This document shows, in pieces, positions 7,786 to 15,269 of a stretch of 64,000 bases of DNA. Both the position numbers and the translations under genes were made by a program. Position 1 is the stretch's first letter, and each line of letters opens with the position of its first letter. Under the pieces are notes generated by a model. It saw only the letters and a program-made list of their open reading frames with translations, was not told where the DNA came from and made no database searches. The DNA is from Clostridium thermobutyricum DSM 4928 (lineage in GTDB: Bacteria > Bacillota > Clostridia > Clostridiales > Clostridiaceae), in assembly GCF_002050515.1 (NCBI RefSeq), contig NZ_LTAY01000111.1, forward strand, positions 53,922 through 117,921. Direction: 5' to 3'.

Positions 7786-8088
7786 TTATTTCTCCCCTTT
7801 AATTTTAGAATAAATAAAAGAACCTATTAGAAATAAAACTGCTATAACTATAGCTAGTTTTATCAAAATCCATAATACTGTAAATATTCCTCCAATTAAT
7901 CCACTCATCCAATTAACTATGAAAGCACCTACAGCACAACATAGAAGCCACTCACCAACCATTGCTCCAAATCCTAAATACCATATCTCAAAAATATTAT
8001 TAATTAGAATAAAAAACCCTGTTCCTAATATTAATGTAAATATAAGTGCAATTAACGCTGTTAATCCTCCAGCATCAAAAACATTCAT
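7786..8088 (-). CDS. Small multi-pass membrane protein
   Basis: 100 residues, almost entirely hydrophobic, with three to four transmembrane segments (about 9-31, 34-57, 59-90). Trp and Cys residues occur in the middle (WLLCCAVGAFIVNW). No family is recognised. The ribosome site GGGAGGTAG lies before the start. It is co-directional with the membrane-anchored coiled-coil protein immediately downstream, which suggests an accessory membrane pair, perhaps an envelope or exclusion function. That function is inference only. Confidence 0.55.
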   Translation of the reverse strand: MNVFDAGGLTALIALIFTLILGTGFFILINNIFEIWYLGFGAMVGEWLLCCAVGAFIVNWMSGLIGGIFTVLWILIKLAIVIAVLFLIGSFIYSKIKGEK

Positions 8089-8183
8089 TAAACTACCTCC
8101 CTCATTCCAGCAATTTCATTTAATACAATATTACTATATTTTAATTTTATTTTTTGTCGAAATTTATCAATCTTTAAATATTT

Positions 8184-8447
8184 TTATCTAAATTTAATAT
8201 TATTTCTATTTATTATTGATTGAACCCATCTCTCTGAATAATCTAATTCTTTAGCTAATTTTCTTACATTTTTACCATTGTAATTCTCTTGTAAATATTT
8301 AATTACATATTCTTTAGAGTATAATTTCTTAGGAAAATTAAATTGTTGACCTCCAAATACACTATGTATTTCTCTTGTAACTTTTTCACCCATATGTTCA
8401 AAAATAGTAGAATACACTCCATTAAAATGCTCTTTTTGAATATCCAT
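8184..8447 (-). CDS. Mor-family transcriptional activator
   Basis: 87 residues matching the compact Mor/C family of phage-Mu-type activators found in many Firmicute elements. The N-terminal part (EHFNGVYSTIFEHMGEKVTR) fits the dimerisation region, GGQQFNFPKKLYSKEYVIKY is the characteristic middle motif, and NVRKLAKELDYSERWVQSII is the helix-turn-helix. GGGAGGTGAAG precedes the start. In such elements Mor-like proteins switch on excision or late genes. An imperfect palindrome at 8493-8510 lies just upstream and could be its operator. Confidence 0.8.
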   Translation of the reverse strand: MDIQKEHFNGVYSTIFEHMGEKVTREIHSVFGGQQFNFPKKLYSKEYVIKYLQENYNGKNVRKLAKELDYSERWVQSIINRNNIKFR

Positions 8448-8492
8448 ATATTAACTTCACCTCCCATAAAAAATAATAGCTACTTTAAAATG

Positions 8493-8510
8493 ATTATTCA
8501 TGCGAATAAT
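8493..8510. promoter_or_regulatory. Inverted repeat upstream of Mor-like gene
   Basis: ATTATTC (8493-8499) and GAATAAT (8504-8510) form a 7-bp inverted repeat with a four-base centre, about 45 bases upstream of the Mor-like start. Position and size fit a dimeric regulator site, possibly autoregulatory. Confidence 0.4.
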
Positions 8511-8561
8511 TCATTGAAAAAATCATTAAAAACTTACTGAAAATTAATTTTAAATTTAATA

Positions 8562-8601
8562 TAAAAAAAGTTAATGCTCCTAAAATATAGAAACATTAAC
8601 T
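8562..8601 (-). terminator. Intrinsic terminator
   Basis: On the minus strand AGTTAATG (complement of 8594-8601) pairs with CATTAACT (complement of 8569-8576) and is followed by seven T. It would stop transcripts coming from the small-gene block at 9040-10504 before the Mor-like gene. Confidence 0.65.
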
Positions 8602-9039
<438 letters not shown>

Positions 9040-9123
9040 TTACTTATTATTTACTGCTTCTATTGAAGTAGCAACAACTGTTAATATAGTACCAACTACT
9101 TTTATTACAGTTATAATATCCAT
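9040..9123 (-). CDS. 27-residue hydrophobic peptide
   Basis: The ATG at 9123 directly follows the TAG of the 118-residue gene (TAGATG). A perfect AGGAGGTG lies inside the last codons of that gene, so translation is probably coupled. The peptide begins MDIITVIKVVGTILTVVATS and ends EAVNNK: one hydrophobic helix of about 18 residues with an acidic/amide tail. It could be a membrane-active peptide, toxin or small regulatory subunit. No family is recognised. Confidence 0.55.
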   Translation of the reverse strand: MDIITVIKVVGTILTVVATSIEAVNNK

Positions 9124-9480
9124 CTATTTCACCTCCTTTAAATATGTATAAATATATGAGTAACTATCTCTTACAGGAACTAATTTGATTACATACTTAG
9201 CAACTTCTAAATCTATGTAGACTAATGTTTCATTATCATATCCTCTACCATTACAGAACCTTACTACAGTATCAAAACTCTTTATTAAATCAAATTGAAT
9301 GTAGTTAAGTTCTTGTTGTAGCTTCTTTAAATCTATTTCCTTTTTATCATTTAATTCAATTATTAAATCTCTAGGATTCCATTGATTAGCAAGCCCTCCA
9401 TCATAGAAATCAAAACGCATTACTCCAAGTAGTTCCTTAGAACTATACTCAAAAGACTTTTCTTTACTTAGTTCTTTCAT
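9124..9480 (-). CDS. Hypothetical protein, 118 residues
   Basis: Not recognised. The sequence is mixed alpha/beta with an early conserved-looking block (LLGVMRFDFYDGGLANQWNPRDLIIEL), a charged helix (DLKKLQQELNYIQFDLIKSF) and a C-terminal strand region (LVYIDLEVAKYVIKLVPV). A TTAGGAGGTAA ribosome site lies before the start. It is last but one in a block of four similar-sized genes with strong ribosome sites, downstream of the DUF960 gene by 11 bases, so it belongs to the accessory operon of the element. Confidence 0.6.
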   Translation of the reverse strand: MKELSKEKSFEYSSKELLGVMRFDFYDGGLANQWNPRDLIIELNDKKEIDLKKLQQELNYIQFDLIKSFDTVVRFCNGRGYDNETLVYIDLEVAKYVIKLVPVRDSYSYIYTYLKEVK

Positions 9481-9491
9481 CTTATTACCTC

Positions 9492-9797
9492 CTAATATTC
9501 TTCTGCTAACATCATAGTTGAGTATTCATTATCATCTATTACGAAAACTTTTATGTTTCCATTAACCTCTATATTTTCTAAATCTATAACATACTTTTCT
9601 TTATACTCTGGAACTTCTTGACTATGTTCAATTACAATTCCTTCTTTACATTTTCTTACTTTGAAAACTTGTAAGTAGTCTAATTCCTTTCCCTCTTCAT
9701 TCAACTTATCAATCATACTCCAAAGTATAAGTTGTAATCTTAAATCTAACTTTTCATTAGCTCCTCTTGTTATATATCTGCTCTCTTTCTTAAACAT
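9492..9797 (-). CDS. DUF960 family protein
   Basis: 101 residues. The pattern RYITRGANEKLDLRLQLILW at the N-terminus, then LDYLQVFKV, IVIEHSQEVPEYKEKYVI, and the C-terminal IKVFVIDDNEYSTMMLAEEY match what I know of DUF960, a family of unknown function common in staphylococcal SCC elements and Gram-positive plasmids. Length is normal for the family. TAGGAGGATTAAG precedes the ATG. Its presence beside a serine recombinase at rlmH strengthens the SCC comparison. The molecular role is not known. Confidence 0.65.
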   Translation of the reverse strand: MFKKESRYITRGANEKLDLRLQLILWSMIDKLNEEGKELDYLQVFKVRKCKEGIVIEHSQEVPEYKEKYVIDLENIEVNGNIKVFVIDDNEYSTMMLAEEY

Positions 9798-9821
9798 CTT
9801 AATCCTCCTAAAAATAATTAA

Positions 9822-9856
9822 AGCTACCTAATTACTTTTCTTGTAATTAAGTAGCT
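9822..9856 (-). terminator. Long hairpin between 100-aa gene and DUF960 gene
   Basis: AGCTAC-C-TAATTAC (from 9822) pairs with GTAATTA-A-GTAGCT (9843-9856) around TTTTCTT, one internal mismatch. On the minus strand it ends in TTTAATTATTTTT, so it may terminate partially. It includes the end of the 100-residue gene. Confidence 0.45.
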
Positions 9857-10157
9857 ATTTTAATTCTTGCTTCAACATTTCTATGAATTCATCTGAAAAT
9901 ACTTTCTCTTTAATGGACTTCTTTATTAACTCCATTAACTCTAATTCAGTTACATCAAGACTTCTTGGAATATAAGTCTCATCACCTCTTCTAGTAGATT
10001 TATATACACAGAATCTTATTTCATTCCTTTTTAGTTCCTTGATATATATCTTTTCTATTGTATATGTATATTCATCATCTCCAACTTTTCCTTGATTTAT
10101 TATCTTACAATACTTAGTTTCCTTGATTATCTTATCCTCTTTTATATTCTTACTCAC
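9855..10157 (-). CDS. Hypothetical protein, 100 residues
   Basis: Not recognised. A basic N-terminus is followed by a strand-rich centre (YTYTIEKIYIKELKRNEIRFCVYKS is one continuous alternating region) and an acidic helical C-terminus (VTELELMELIKKSI). The start is GTG at 10157, ten bases after TGGAGG; no better-placed ATG is in frame. It is the second gene of the small accessory block, separated from the DUF960 gene by a hairpin. Confidence 0.55.
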   Translation of the reverse strand: MSKNIKEDKIIKETKYCKIINQGKVGDDEYTYTIEKIYIKELKRNEIRFCVYKSTRRGDETYIPRSLDVTELELMELIKKSIKEKVFSDEFIEMLKQELK

Positions 10158-10174
10158 ATTAAATTAACCTCCAT

Positions 10175-10504
10175 TTATTCTAATAGGAACTTAGAAAGTT
10201 CTTCTGTTGTTACTACTACAATTGCATAATCACTTGAAAGCAAAAATAAGGAAGAAGTCCAATTAACTCCTTCCTTACATTCAATAATATCAGTATATTC
10301 TGGTATTAAACCTTGTAACTTATCTTTCTTTAACATTTCGATAACAACGATATTTTCTGCTATAACTATATATCCTCCTAAATCTTTCTCTATATCTCTA
10401 TTAGCTCCATAATTTTCACCTAATACATTAATGACGTCTAAAACATTACTGATTACTTCTATAGGATATCCTTTTAATTGATTTTTTAAATAAACCTTTT
10501 TCAT
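10175..10504 (-). CDS. Hypothetical protein, 109 residues
   Basis: Not recognised. The protein starts MKKVYLKNQLKGYPIEVISN and contains YGANRDIEKDLGGYIVIAENIVVIEML, a mixed alpha/beta core, with a hydrophobic strand near the end (YAIVVVTTEELSKFL). Upstream in-frame ATG codons would read through a strong hairpin, whereas the ATG at 10504 has AGAAGGGAG eight bases ahead, so I use it. First gene of the accessory block after the efflux gene. Confidence 0.55.
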   Translation of the reverse strand: MKKVYLKNQLKGYPIEVISNVLDVINVLGENYGANRDIEKDLGGYIVIAENIVVIEMLKKDKLQGLIPEYTDIIECKEGVNWTSSLFLLSSDYAIVVVTTEELSKFLLE

Positions 10505-10533
10505 TATAAATTTCTCCCTTCTAAGAAAGTAAA

Positions 10534-10571
10534 AAACTTTTACTTGTATACATAAATACAAGTAAAAGTTT
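10534..10571. terminator. Perfect 16-bp hairpin, probable bidirectional terminator
   Basis: AAACTTTTACTTGTAT (10534-10549) and ATACAAGTAAAAGTTT (10556-10571) are exact inverted copies with a six-base loop. T-runs follow on both strands. It lies between the end of the efflux transcript and the start of the 109-residue gene, only 30 bases from that start, so it may also act as an attenuator. Confidence 0.7.
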
Positions 10572-10733
10572 GTTTTTCTAAGTTAATAATATATATTTAA
10601 TTTATCTTTTAATACAGTAATTAACCTAATTCTAATATTGTAATTTAAAAGTGTTTTTGAAGATTTCTACAAAAAATTTACGAACCTTCTTGTATTGTTC
10701 AATCAAATTATCTTCATTTTTAATCCCTTATAT

Positions 10734-11960
10734 TCATGATATTTTTTTATCCATTATCATAGAAATAATATATAACACTAATACTGGTGCTACTAATAAT
10801 GAAGTACATACTATACCAATACTTACTGAAATATTTGTAGCTATGATTCCTATAATCGGTCCACCTAAAATTTGACCTAAGGAATTCATTTGTCCATTTA
10901 TAGAAAGCACAGTAGCTCTAGAATTATCATCTATATGCCCATTTAACCACGCACTGAATATAGGTTCATTTATAATTCTAAAGGTATTTGTTGCCAAATA
11001 AGCTATTAACATTAAACTAAAGTTTCTTGTAAGAGCAAATATCAACATAGACGATATATAAAGTATATTTATGCATAATAATAGTTTTCCATTTTTCCTA
11101 TTATCCTCATTCTTAAGATTCTTTGCCATAAAATGCATTACTATGAAGCTCAATATCATTCCTAAAATTCCAAAAATTCCAAACCAAGTCACTGAACTAA
11201 GGTTTCCAAGTTTAGGAAGTGTAGTATCTTGTAAAAAATGCGCATTAGAAAGTCTATCATAACCTTCACTTGATAATCCATAAAATAAAGTTACTGCAAG
11301 TAAAATCATAATTATAGATTTACTTTTTACAAATTTAAGACCAGATTTAAATGTATATACCATCTTTTTGAATGTATTTAAATCCCCAGGAGCAGATGGT
11401 TTAAAATTATTTTCTGGCATATATAACCATAAAAATAATGCAAGAATTATAAATAAAACTCCACTAACTATAATAGGAAGCCTTACAGAGAAATTAGCTA
11501 TTACAGTGCTTAGTACTATTCCAATAAATGCTCCTATCTGCCCTGCTTGTGCTCCCTTTATATAAATTTCATCTAAATCTTTATTCTTCTCTTCTTCCGC
11601 AATCCAAGCTTCAAGCGAGCCACTGATAAAAGTAGACCCTAATCCCCATACAATCTGTGCTACAAGTACGAAAACAAAACTAGAAATAGAACCTTCTAAA
11701 ATAAATCCCACTCCTGTTAAAACTCCCCCAATAACAATAGATAGTTTACGACTATACACATCTGCAACTATACCTGTAGGAATTTCAAATATAAAGCATG
11801 CTAATTCCAAAGTAGTTCCAACAAGTATAAGCTGAAGTGGATTTAAATGAACTATTTCAATGTGATACACTATCATAACTGTAGCTACTAACGAAAAACA
11901 CATTGCTGTAATAGCTGAAAATAATAAATAAGTTTTATATGCTGAAAGTTTATTAACCAT
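10734..11960 (-). CDS. MFS drug efflux transporter (TetA(P)/Tet40-like or macrolide-efflux-like)
   Basis: 408 residues with about twelve transmembrane segments, the usual length for a proton-driven efflux pump of the major facilitator superfamily. Residues 56-76 hold the cytoplasmic motif A region (FEIPTGIVADVYSRKLSIVI) with the G-x3-D-x3-R-K pattern. The GGPIIGI segment near residue 365 fits the second-half loop. By eye it resembles the clostridial tetracycline and macrolide efflux proteins; the true substrate is not visible. No clear ribosome site precedes the ATG, but a 27-residue upstream frame overlaps it at ATGGTTAA, so translation is probably coupled. A long attenuator-type leader precedes it. 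It is the cargo gene next to the right att site. Confidence 0.75.
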   Translation of the reverse strand: MVNKLSAYKTYLLFSAITAMCFSLVATVMIVYHIEIVHLNPLQLILVGTTLELACFIFEIPTGIVADVYSRKLSIVIGGVLTGVGFILEGSISSFVFVLVAQIVWGLGSTFISGSLEAWIAEEEKNKDLDEIYIKGAQAGQIGAFIGIVLSTVIANFSVRLPIIVSGVLFIILALFLWLYMPENNFKPSAPGDLNTFKKMVYTFKSGLKFVKSKSIIMILLAVTLFYGLSSEGYDRLSNAHFLQDTTLPKLGNLSSVTWFGIFGILGMILSFIVMHFMAKNLKNEDNRKNGKLLLCINILYISSMLIFALTRNFSLMLIAYLATNTFRIINEPIFSAWLNGHIDDNSRATVLSINGQMNSLGQILGGPIIGIIATNISVSIGIVCTSLLVAPVLVLYIISMIMDKKIS

Positions 11961-12036
11961 TAATCATCACCATCCTAGTATTTCTTAAAAAATTTGTTTG
12001 TTTTTCATAATCTTCATATTTAAATATATAAATCAT
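11953..12036 (-). CDS. Upstream ORF 3, 27 residues, overlaps efflux start
   Basis: AAGGAG (12046-12051 complement) lies nine bases before ATG 12036, or six before an in-frame TTG at 12039. The frame reads MIYIFKYEDYEKQTNFLRNT and ends MVMING at TAA 11953, overlapping the efflux ATG (11958-11960). It lies after the second terminator, and its overlap suggests that ribosomes finishing it re-start on the efflux gene. Confidence 0.55.
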   Translation of the reverse strand: MIYIFKYEDYEKQTNFLRNTRMVMING

Positions 12037-12051
12037 CAAAATAATCTCCTT

Positions 12052-12091
12052 AAACAAAAAAAGCTGTAAATGAACATAATTCACTTACAGC
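12052..12091 (-). terminator. Second leader terminator before the efflux gene
   Basis: GCTGTAAGTGAA, five-base loop, TTCATTTACAGC then seven T on the minus strand (arms complement to 12080-12091 and 12063-12074). It stands between the leader and the efflux gene, which would be silent unless it is read through. Confidence 0.75.
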
Positions 12092-12210
12092 CTCATAATC
12101 ATATAACCTAAATATAAACATAAAATATAGAACTTTAATTATATAACTTATGATTAAGCTATTCAAATTAAAATCTTATACCATATCTATATATAGCAAA
12201 AATAGACATA

Positions 12211-12238
12211 AAAATACCGTGTTTAGAACACGGTTTTC
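12211..12238 (-). terminator. First leader terminator overlapping uORF 2 stop
   Basis: CCGTGTT-CTA-AACACGG followed by TATTTTT on the minus strand (stem arms complement to 12227-12233 and 12217-12223). The last codons and TAA of upstream ORF 2 lie in the stem, so a ribosome on that frame would melt it. This is the layout known from tet(M)-type attenuation leaders. Confidence 0.75.
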
Positions 12239-12270
12239 CTATCCTGCAAATAAAGATGTAACATGCTCAT
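12223..12270 (-). CDS. Upstream ORF 2, 15-residue leader peptide
   Basis: ATG at 12270 opens MSMLHLYLQDRKTVF, stopping at TAA 12223 inside the first terminator stem. A second ATG two codons in is an alternative start. No good ribosome site is visible, which weakens the case; the overlap with the terminator is the main argument that it is a genuine leader peptide. Confidence 0.45.
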   Translation of the reverse strand: MSMLHLYLQDRKTVF

Positions 12271-12408
12271 TATAATACTAATTATTTTTAGAGTACACAA
12301 ATAAACATGGTAATATCAATATTATCAATAATTGATTCTACCACAAATAAACCTTGAGTTATTCAAGATTTTTCATATACTTTTAAAAATAATCCTTATT
12401 CAGTTAAT

Positions 12409-12435
12409 TTAATTAAAAATTACCTCTTTGCGCAT
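12409..12435 (-). CDS. Upstream ORF 1, 8-residue leader peptide
   Basis: AAAGGTG lies eight bases before ATG 12435, which opens MRKEVIFN and stops at TAA 12409. It is the first possible start downstream of the predicted promoter at 12490-12518. Its brevity means it could be chance, but the ribosome site and position suit a sensing peptide in a drug-inducible leader. Confidence 0.4.
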   Translation of the reverse strand: MRKEVIFN

Positions 12436-12489
12436 ATTTACAACACCTTTACATTTATATTTTTTATGCTTATATTTTAGTATAATTAT

Positions 12490-12518
12490 AGTATATATAA
12501 TTTTAAAAATTTTTTCAA
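12490..12518 (-). promoter_or_regulatory. Predicted promoter of the efflux leader
   Basis: TTGAAA (complement of 12513-12518), 17-bp spacer, TATACT (complement of 12490-12495). It is the best sigma-A-type site in the 730-base gap between the right att site and the efflux gene and implies a leader of roughly 520 bases. Confidence 0.6.
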
Positions 12519-12692
12519 TGCTACAGATTCTGAAAAACAAATTCTAATTTTCTCAAGTAGTGAAAAATGAAGAATCTATAAATAAAATTAAAATACCCAA
12601 CAAAAATTCAAACTTTAGATTTTTGTAAGTTTCATTGCAAAAATTAAAGCACACCTATCGTCCATTTATATATCCAATTCTATCCAAAACCT

Positions 12693-12713
12693 CATTTATT
12701 TATGGTACGGTTC
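12693..12713. repeat. Right attachment site, 3' end of rlmH
   Basis: This copy of the 21-bp att repeat contains the last codons of rlmH (E P Y H K stop on the minus strand). The element begins immediately after the rlmH stop, leaving the gene intact. Confidence 0.8.
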
Positions 12714-13175
12714 ATTCTTCATTATCCTAAATCCTCTATAGATCTGTTCAAGTAGCATAACTCTAAATAATTGATGTGGAAATGTCATCTTTGAAAAGCA
12801 AAGTTTATAATTTGCTCTCTTTTTAACTTCATCTGAAAGTCCAAGACTTCCTCCAATTAAAAATACTATATTAGAGTTACCCATTACTCCATTTTGCTCT
12901 ATAAATTTTGAAAATTCTTCTGATGTAAGATTTTTTCCGCCCAAATCCATTGCTATTACAAAAGCATTTTCTTTTATTTTGCTTAAAATTTGTTTTCCTT
13001 CTTTTTCTTTTATAAGTTGTTCTTCTTTCTCTGAAGCATTATCTGGAGTTTTTTCATCATTTAATTCTATTATTTCCAATTTACAATATCTACTTAATCT
13101 TTTTGAATATTCATCTATTGCTTGTTTTAAATATTTTTCTTTTAGTTTTCCTACTGTAATTAGTGTTATGTTCAT
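12696..13175 (-). CDS. rlmH: 23S rRNA pseudouridine-1915 N3-methyltransferase
   Basis: 159 residues, the standard length. RlmH is a SPOUT-fold enzyme that transfers methyl from S-adenosylmethionine to pseudouridine 1915 of 23S rRNA on the assembled ribosome. Visible features are the N-terminal ITVGKLKEKYLKQAIDEY, the cofactor-loop FLIGGSLGLSDEVK (about residues 104-117), MTFPHQLFRVMLLEQIYR and the invariant C-terminal NEPYHK. GGAGG precedes the ATG. It follows the LUD protein gene by 11 bases. Its extreme 3' end is the insertion site of the mobile element. Confidence 0.97.
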   Translation of the reverse strand: MNITLITVGKLKEKYLKQAIDEYSKRLSRYCKLEIIELNDEKTPDNASEKEEQLIKEKEGKQILSKIKENAFVIAMDLGGKNLTSEEFSKFIEQNGVMGNSNIVFLIGGSLGLSDEVKKRANYKLCFSKMTFPHQLFRVMLLEQIYRGFRIMKNEPYHK

Positions 13176-13186
13176 TATTCCTCCAA

Positions 13187-13828
13187 TTAATATCCTAAGT
13201 TTTCATTTAAGAATAATACATGTATTCTATCTTTAAAGTTTTGTCTTTTTATTACAGAATATTCTTTACATATTCTTTCTGGACTTTTACAATCCATGCA
13301 ATATCCAACTTTTGCACATGGAGTTTTTCTATCTAATCTTTTTGCATTAGCTGGTGCTGACATTAATCTATTTCTTTTTATTGCTTCATCAAGATTTTTA
13401 ACTATTTTATTTATTCCACATATAACTATTACTTTATCTGGTCCATAAAGCATTGCAGCTATTCTATTTCCATTTCCATCTACATTATATAATTCACCAT
13501 CTTCTGTTATTGCATTAGTACTTGTAAAGAATGCATCTGCTGAAAATGTATCTCTATATATTTGCTTTATATCTTCTGGTGTAAGTCCTGGTTTTGCTCT
13601 ATCTAAAAATTCATATCTTCCACTTCTTAAGTGTTCCATTATCCCTGCTTCTGCAAGTGTCATTGATCCTCCACAAGAAACAACAGAACCTTCATTAACT
13701 AACTCTTCTATTTTTTTTATTAAAGCTTCTCTTGACTCTATTAAATAACCATTCATATTATTATTTTCTAAAGCTTTTATTGTTCTTTCTATTTTCTTTT
13801 CATTTACCCAATTCACATTTTTGTCCAT
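13187..13828 (-). CDS. LUD-domain protein (LutC/YkgG-like)
   Basis: 213 residues with the lactate-utilisation (LUD, DUF162) fold: VSCGGSMTLAEAGIMEHLRS near residue 50, DAFFTSTNAITEDGELYNVDGNGNR near 100, and VIVICGINKIVKNLDEA. A C-terminal Cys group (CAKVGYCMDCKSPERICKEY, about 170-190) could bind metal or a cofactor. Many clostridia have such a stand-alone LUD protein whose substrate is unknown. AGGAGG precedes the start. It shares a transcript with rlmH, without evident functional link. Confidence 0.8.
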   Translation of the reverse strand: MDKNVNWVNEKKIERTIKALENNNMNGYLIESREALIKKIEELVNEGSVVSCGGSMTLAEAGIMEHLRSGRYEFLDRAKPGLTPEDIKQIYRDTFSADAFFTSTNAITEDGELYNVDGNGNRIAAMLYGPDKVIVICGINKIVKNLDEAIKRNRLMSAPANAKRLDRKTPCAKVGYCMDCKSPERICKEYSVIKRQNFKDRIHVLFLNENLGY

Positions 13829-13894
13829 ACATAATACCTCCTAAGTATTTATTTAAACTTCTTTATATAGGAAATTTTTCCATAATTATATAGT

Positions 13895-13921
13895 AAAAAA
13901 GCCCATAATTATATTATGAGC
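13895..13921 (-). terminator. Terminator after the SEC-C gene
   Basis: AGCTCATAAT and ATTATGGGCT pair (one G-T pair) and are followed by TTTTTT on the minus strand, 19 bases after the SEC-C stop. Confidence 0.8.
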
Positions 13922-13939
13922 TTTCCTTATATTAAAGTA

Positions 13940-14437
13940 TTATTTTCCGCAACACTTTTTATATTTCTTTCCACTTCCACATGGACATGGATCATTTCTT
14001 CCGATTTTTTCTTCATTAACTACTGTTCCTGCTTTTCTATATTCAGTTGTTATCTCTTTTCTTTTTTCTACTGAGAATATAGAATCCCATTGTTTTAAAG
14101 TATATAGATAATCAGCTTTAGCATCTAACATATTGTAGTATAATTTTTCAAAATCCATATCAAGTACTAATTCAGTATTAACATCAACTGTTTCTAAGTC
14201 ATATGAATTTTTTAAACTATCATTTATACCATCAACAAATCCCATAATGAATTCATTTGTTGTATTATATTCTTTTGATAATTCTGCAATTGTAGTCTTT
14301 TTAACTTCTGTGTGTTTTCCTAATAAATCTTTGTATATAGCTTTTTCAATTGCACCATATTCTTGCCAGAAAGCTGCTTCTCCTTTAGTTTTTACATATT
14401 CAACTACCATGTCAGTCCAATCTGTGTATAAACTCAT
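13940..14437 (-). CDS. SEC-C zinc-binding motif protein
   Basis: 165 residues. The C-terminus is a complete SEC-C motif ([20 protein letters not shown]), the zinc finger shared with SecA. The N-terminal 140 residues are helical ([34 protein letters not shown]) and are found in clostridial SEC-C proteins of unknown function. GAGGGT precedes the ATG. It is co-directional with the WalJ-like gene upstream and ends in a strong terminator, so the unit runs murA, hydrolase, SEC-C. Confidence 0.85.
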   Translation of the reverse strand: MSLYTDWTDMVVEYVKTKGEAAFWQEYGAIEKAIYKDLLGKHTEVKKTTIAELSKEYNTTNEFIMGFVDGINDSLKNSYDLETVDVNTELVLDMDFEKLYYNMLDAKADYLYTLKQWDSIFSVEKRKEITTEYRKAGTVVNEEKIGRNDPCPCGSGKKYKKCCGK

Positions 14438-14455
14438 TTTAGTACCCTCACTTTT

Positions 14456-15247
14456 TTATAAATTTATTAATTTACTAGGTTCATGTCTATTGGCCATATA
14501 TAACTTAACGTCCTCACCTAGCTTTATGCCTTGTTCTTGTAAAGTTGTAATAACTGTTTGATAAGCTAAATCTGGATGATTATTAGTTCCACTTAAATGA
14601 CCTAAGAACACTTCTTTTCCTAACCCATACTTTATAAGTTGAACTAATGCTTCTCCACAATCTTCATTTGATAAATGACCTATTTCACTAAGTATTCTTC
14701 TTTTTAGATTATATGGATATGGTCCAAATTTAAGCATATTAACATCATGATTACTCTCTAATAATATAATGTCTGAATCTTTTATATTATCTTTTATTTC
14801 TTCTGTAAAAGTTCCGAAATCTGTAGCTATACTTGCACATTTATCTCCACTTTTTATAGTGTATCCAACAGGTGCTATAGCATCATGAGGGATATTAAAA
14901 GATTTAACTTCTAAATCCCCTATTGTTACAGTACTTCTCTTATCCATAATTTTTATATTATGTTCTTTTATTTTTCCTAATGATTTTTCCATAGCTTCCC
15001 ATGTTTTGTCATTAGCATATATAGGAATATCATACTTTCTTGAGACAATTCCTGCTCCTTTTATATGATCAGAATGCTCATGAGTTATAAATATCCCTTT
15101 TAACTCTTTAGGATTTTGACCTATTTTTTTTAATGCTTCGTCTATCTTTTTTCCTGGCATTCCAGCATCTATTATTATTTGGTTATTTTCATTACCTATA
15201 AAAATACTATTCCCACTACTTCCACTATAAAGTGAGCAAAATCTCAT
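14456..15247 (-). CDS. walJ: Metallo-beta-lactamase-fold hydrolase, WalJ/YycJ-like
   Basis: 263 residues with the binuclear metal site motif THEHSDHIKG (about 56-65), further metal ligands at SNHDVNML and GHLSGTNNH, and the N-terminal SLYSGSSGNSIFIG typical of the YycJ/WalJ subfamily. This subgroup has been linked to nucleic-acid metabolism and cell-wall/replication coordination. The upstream in-frame ATG at 15280 overlaps the end of murA and lacks a ribosome site; the ATG at 15247 has GGGGGATAAG before it. It follows murA closely and is likely co-transcribed. Confidence 0.88.
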   Translation of the reverse strand: MRFCSLYSGSSGNSIFIGNENNQIIIDAGMPGKKIDEALKKIGQNPKELKGIFITHEHSDHIKGAGIVSRKYDIPIYANDKTWEAMEKSLGKIKEHNIKIMDKRSTVTIGDLEVKSFNIPHDAIAPVGYTIKSGDKCASIATDFGTFTEEIKDNIKDSDIILLESNHDVNMLKFGPYPYNLKRRILSEIGHLSNEDCGEALVQLIKYGLGKEVFLGHLSGTNNHPDLAYQTVITTLQEQGIKLGEDVKLYMANRHEPSKLINL

Positions 15248-15269
15248 TTTCTTATCCCCCTGTTGTTTA

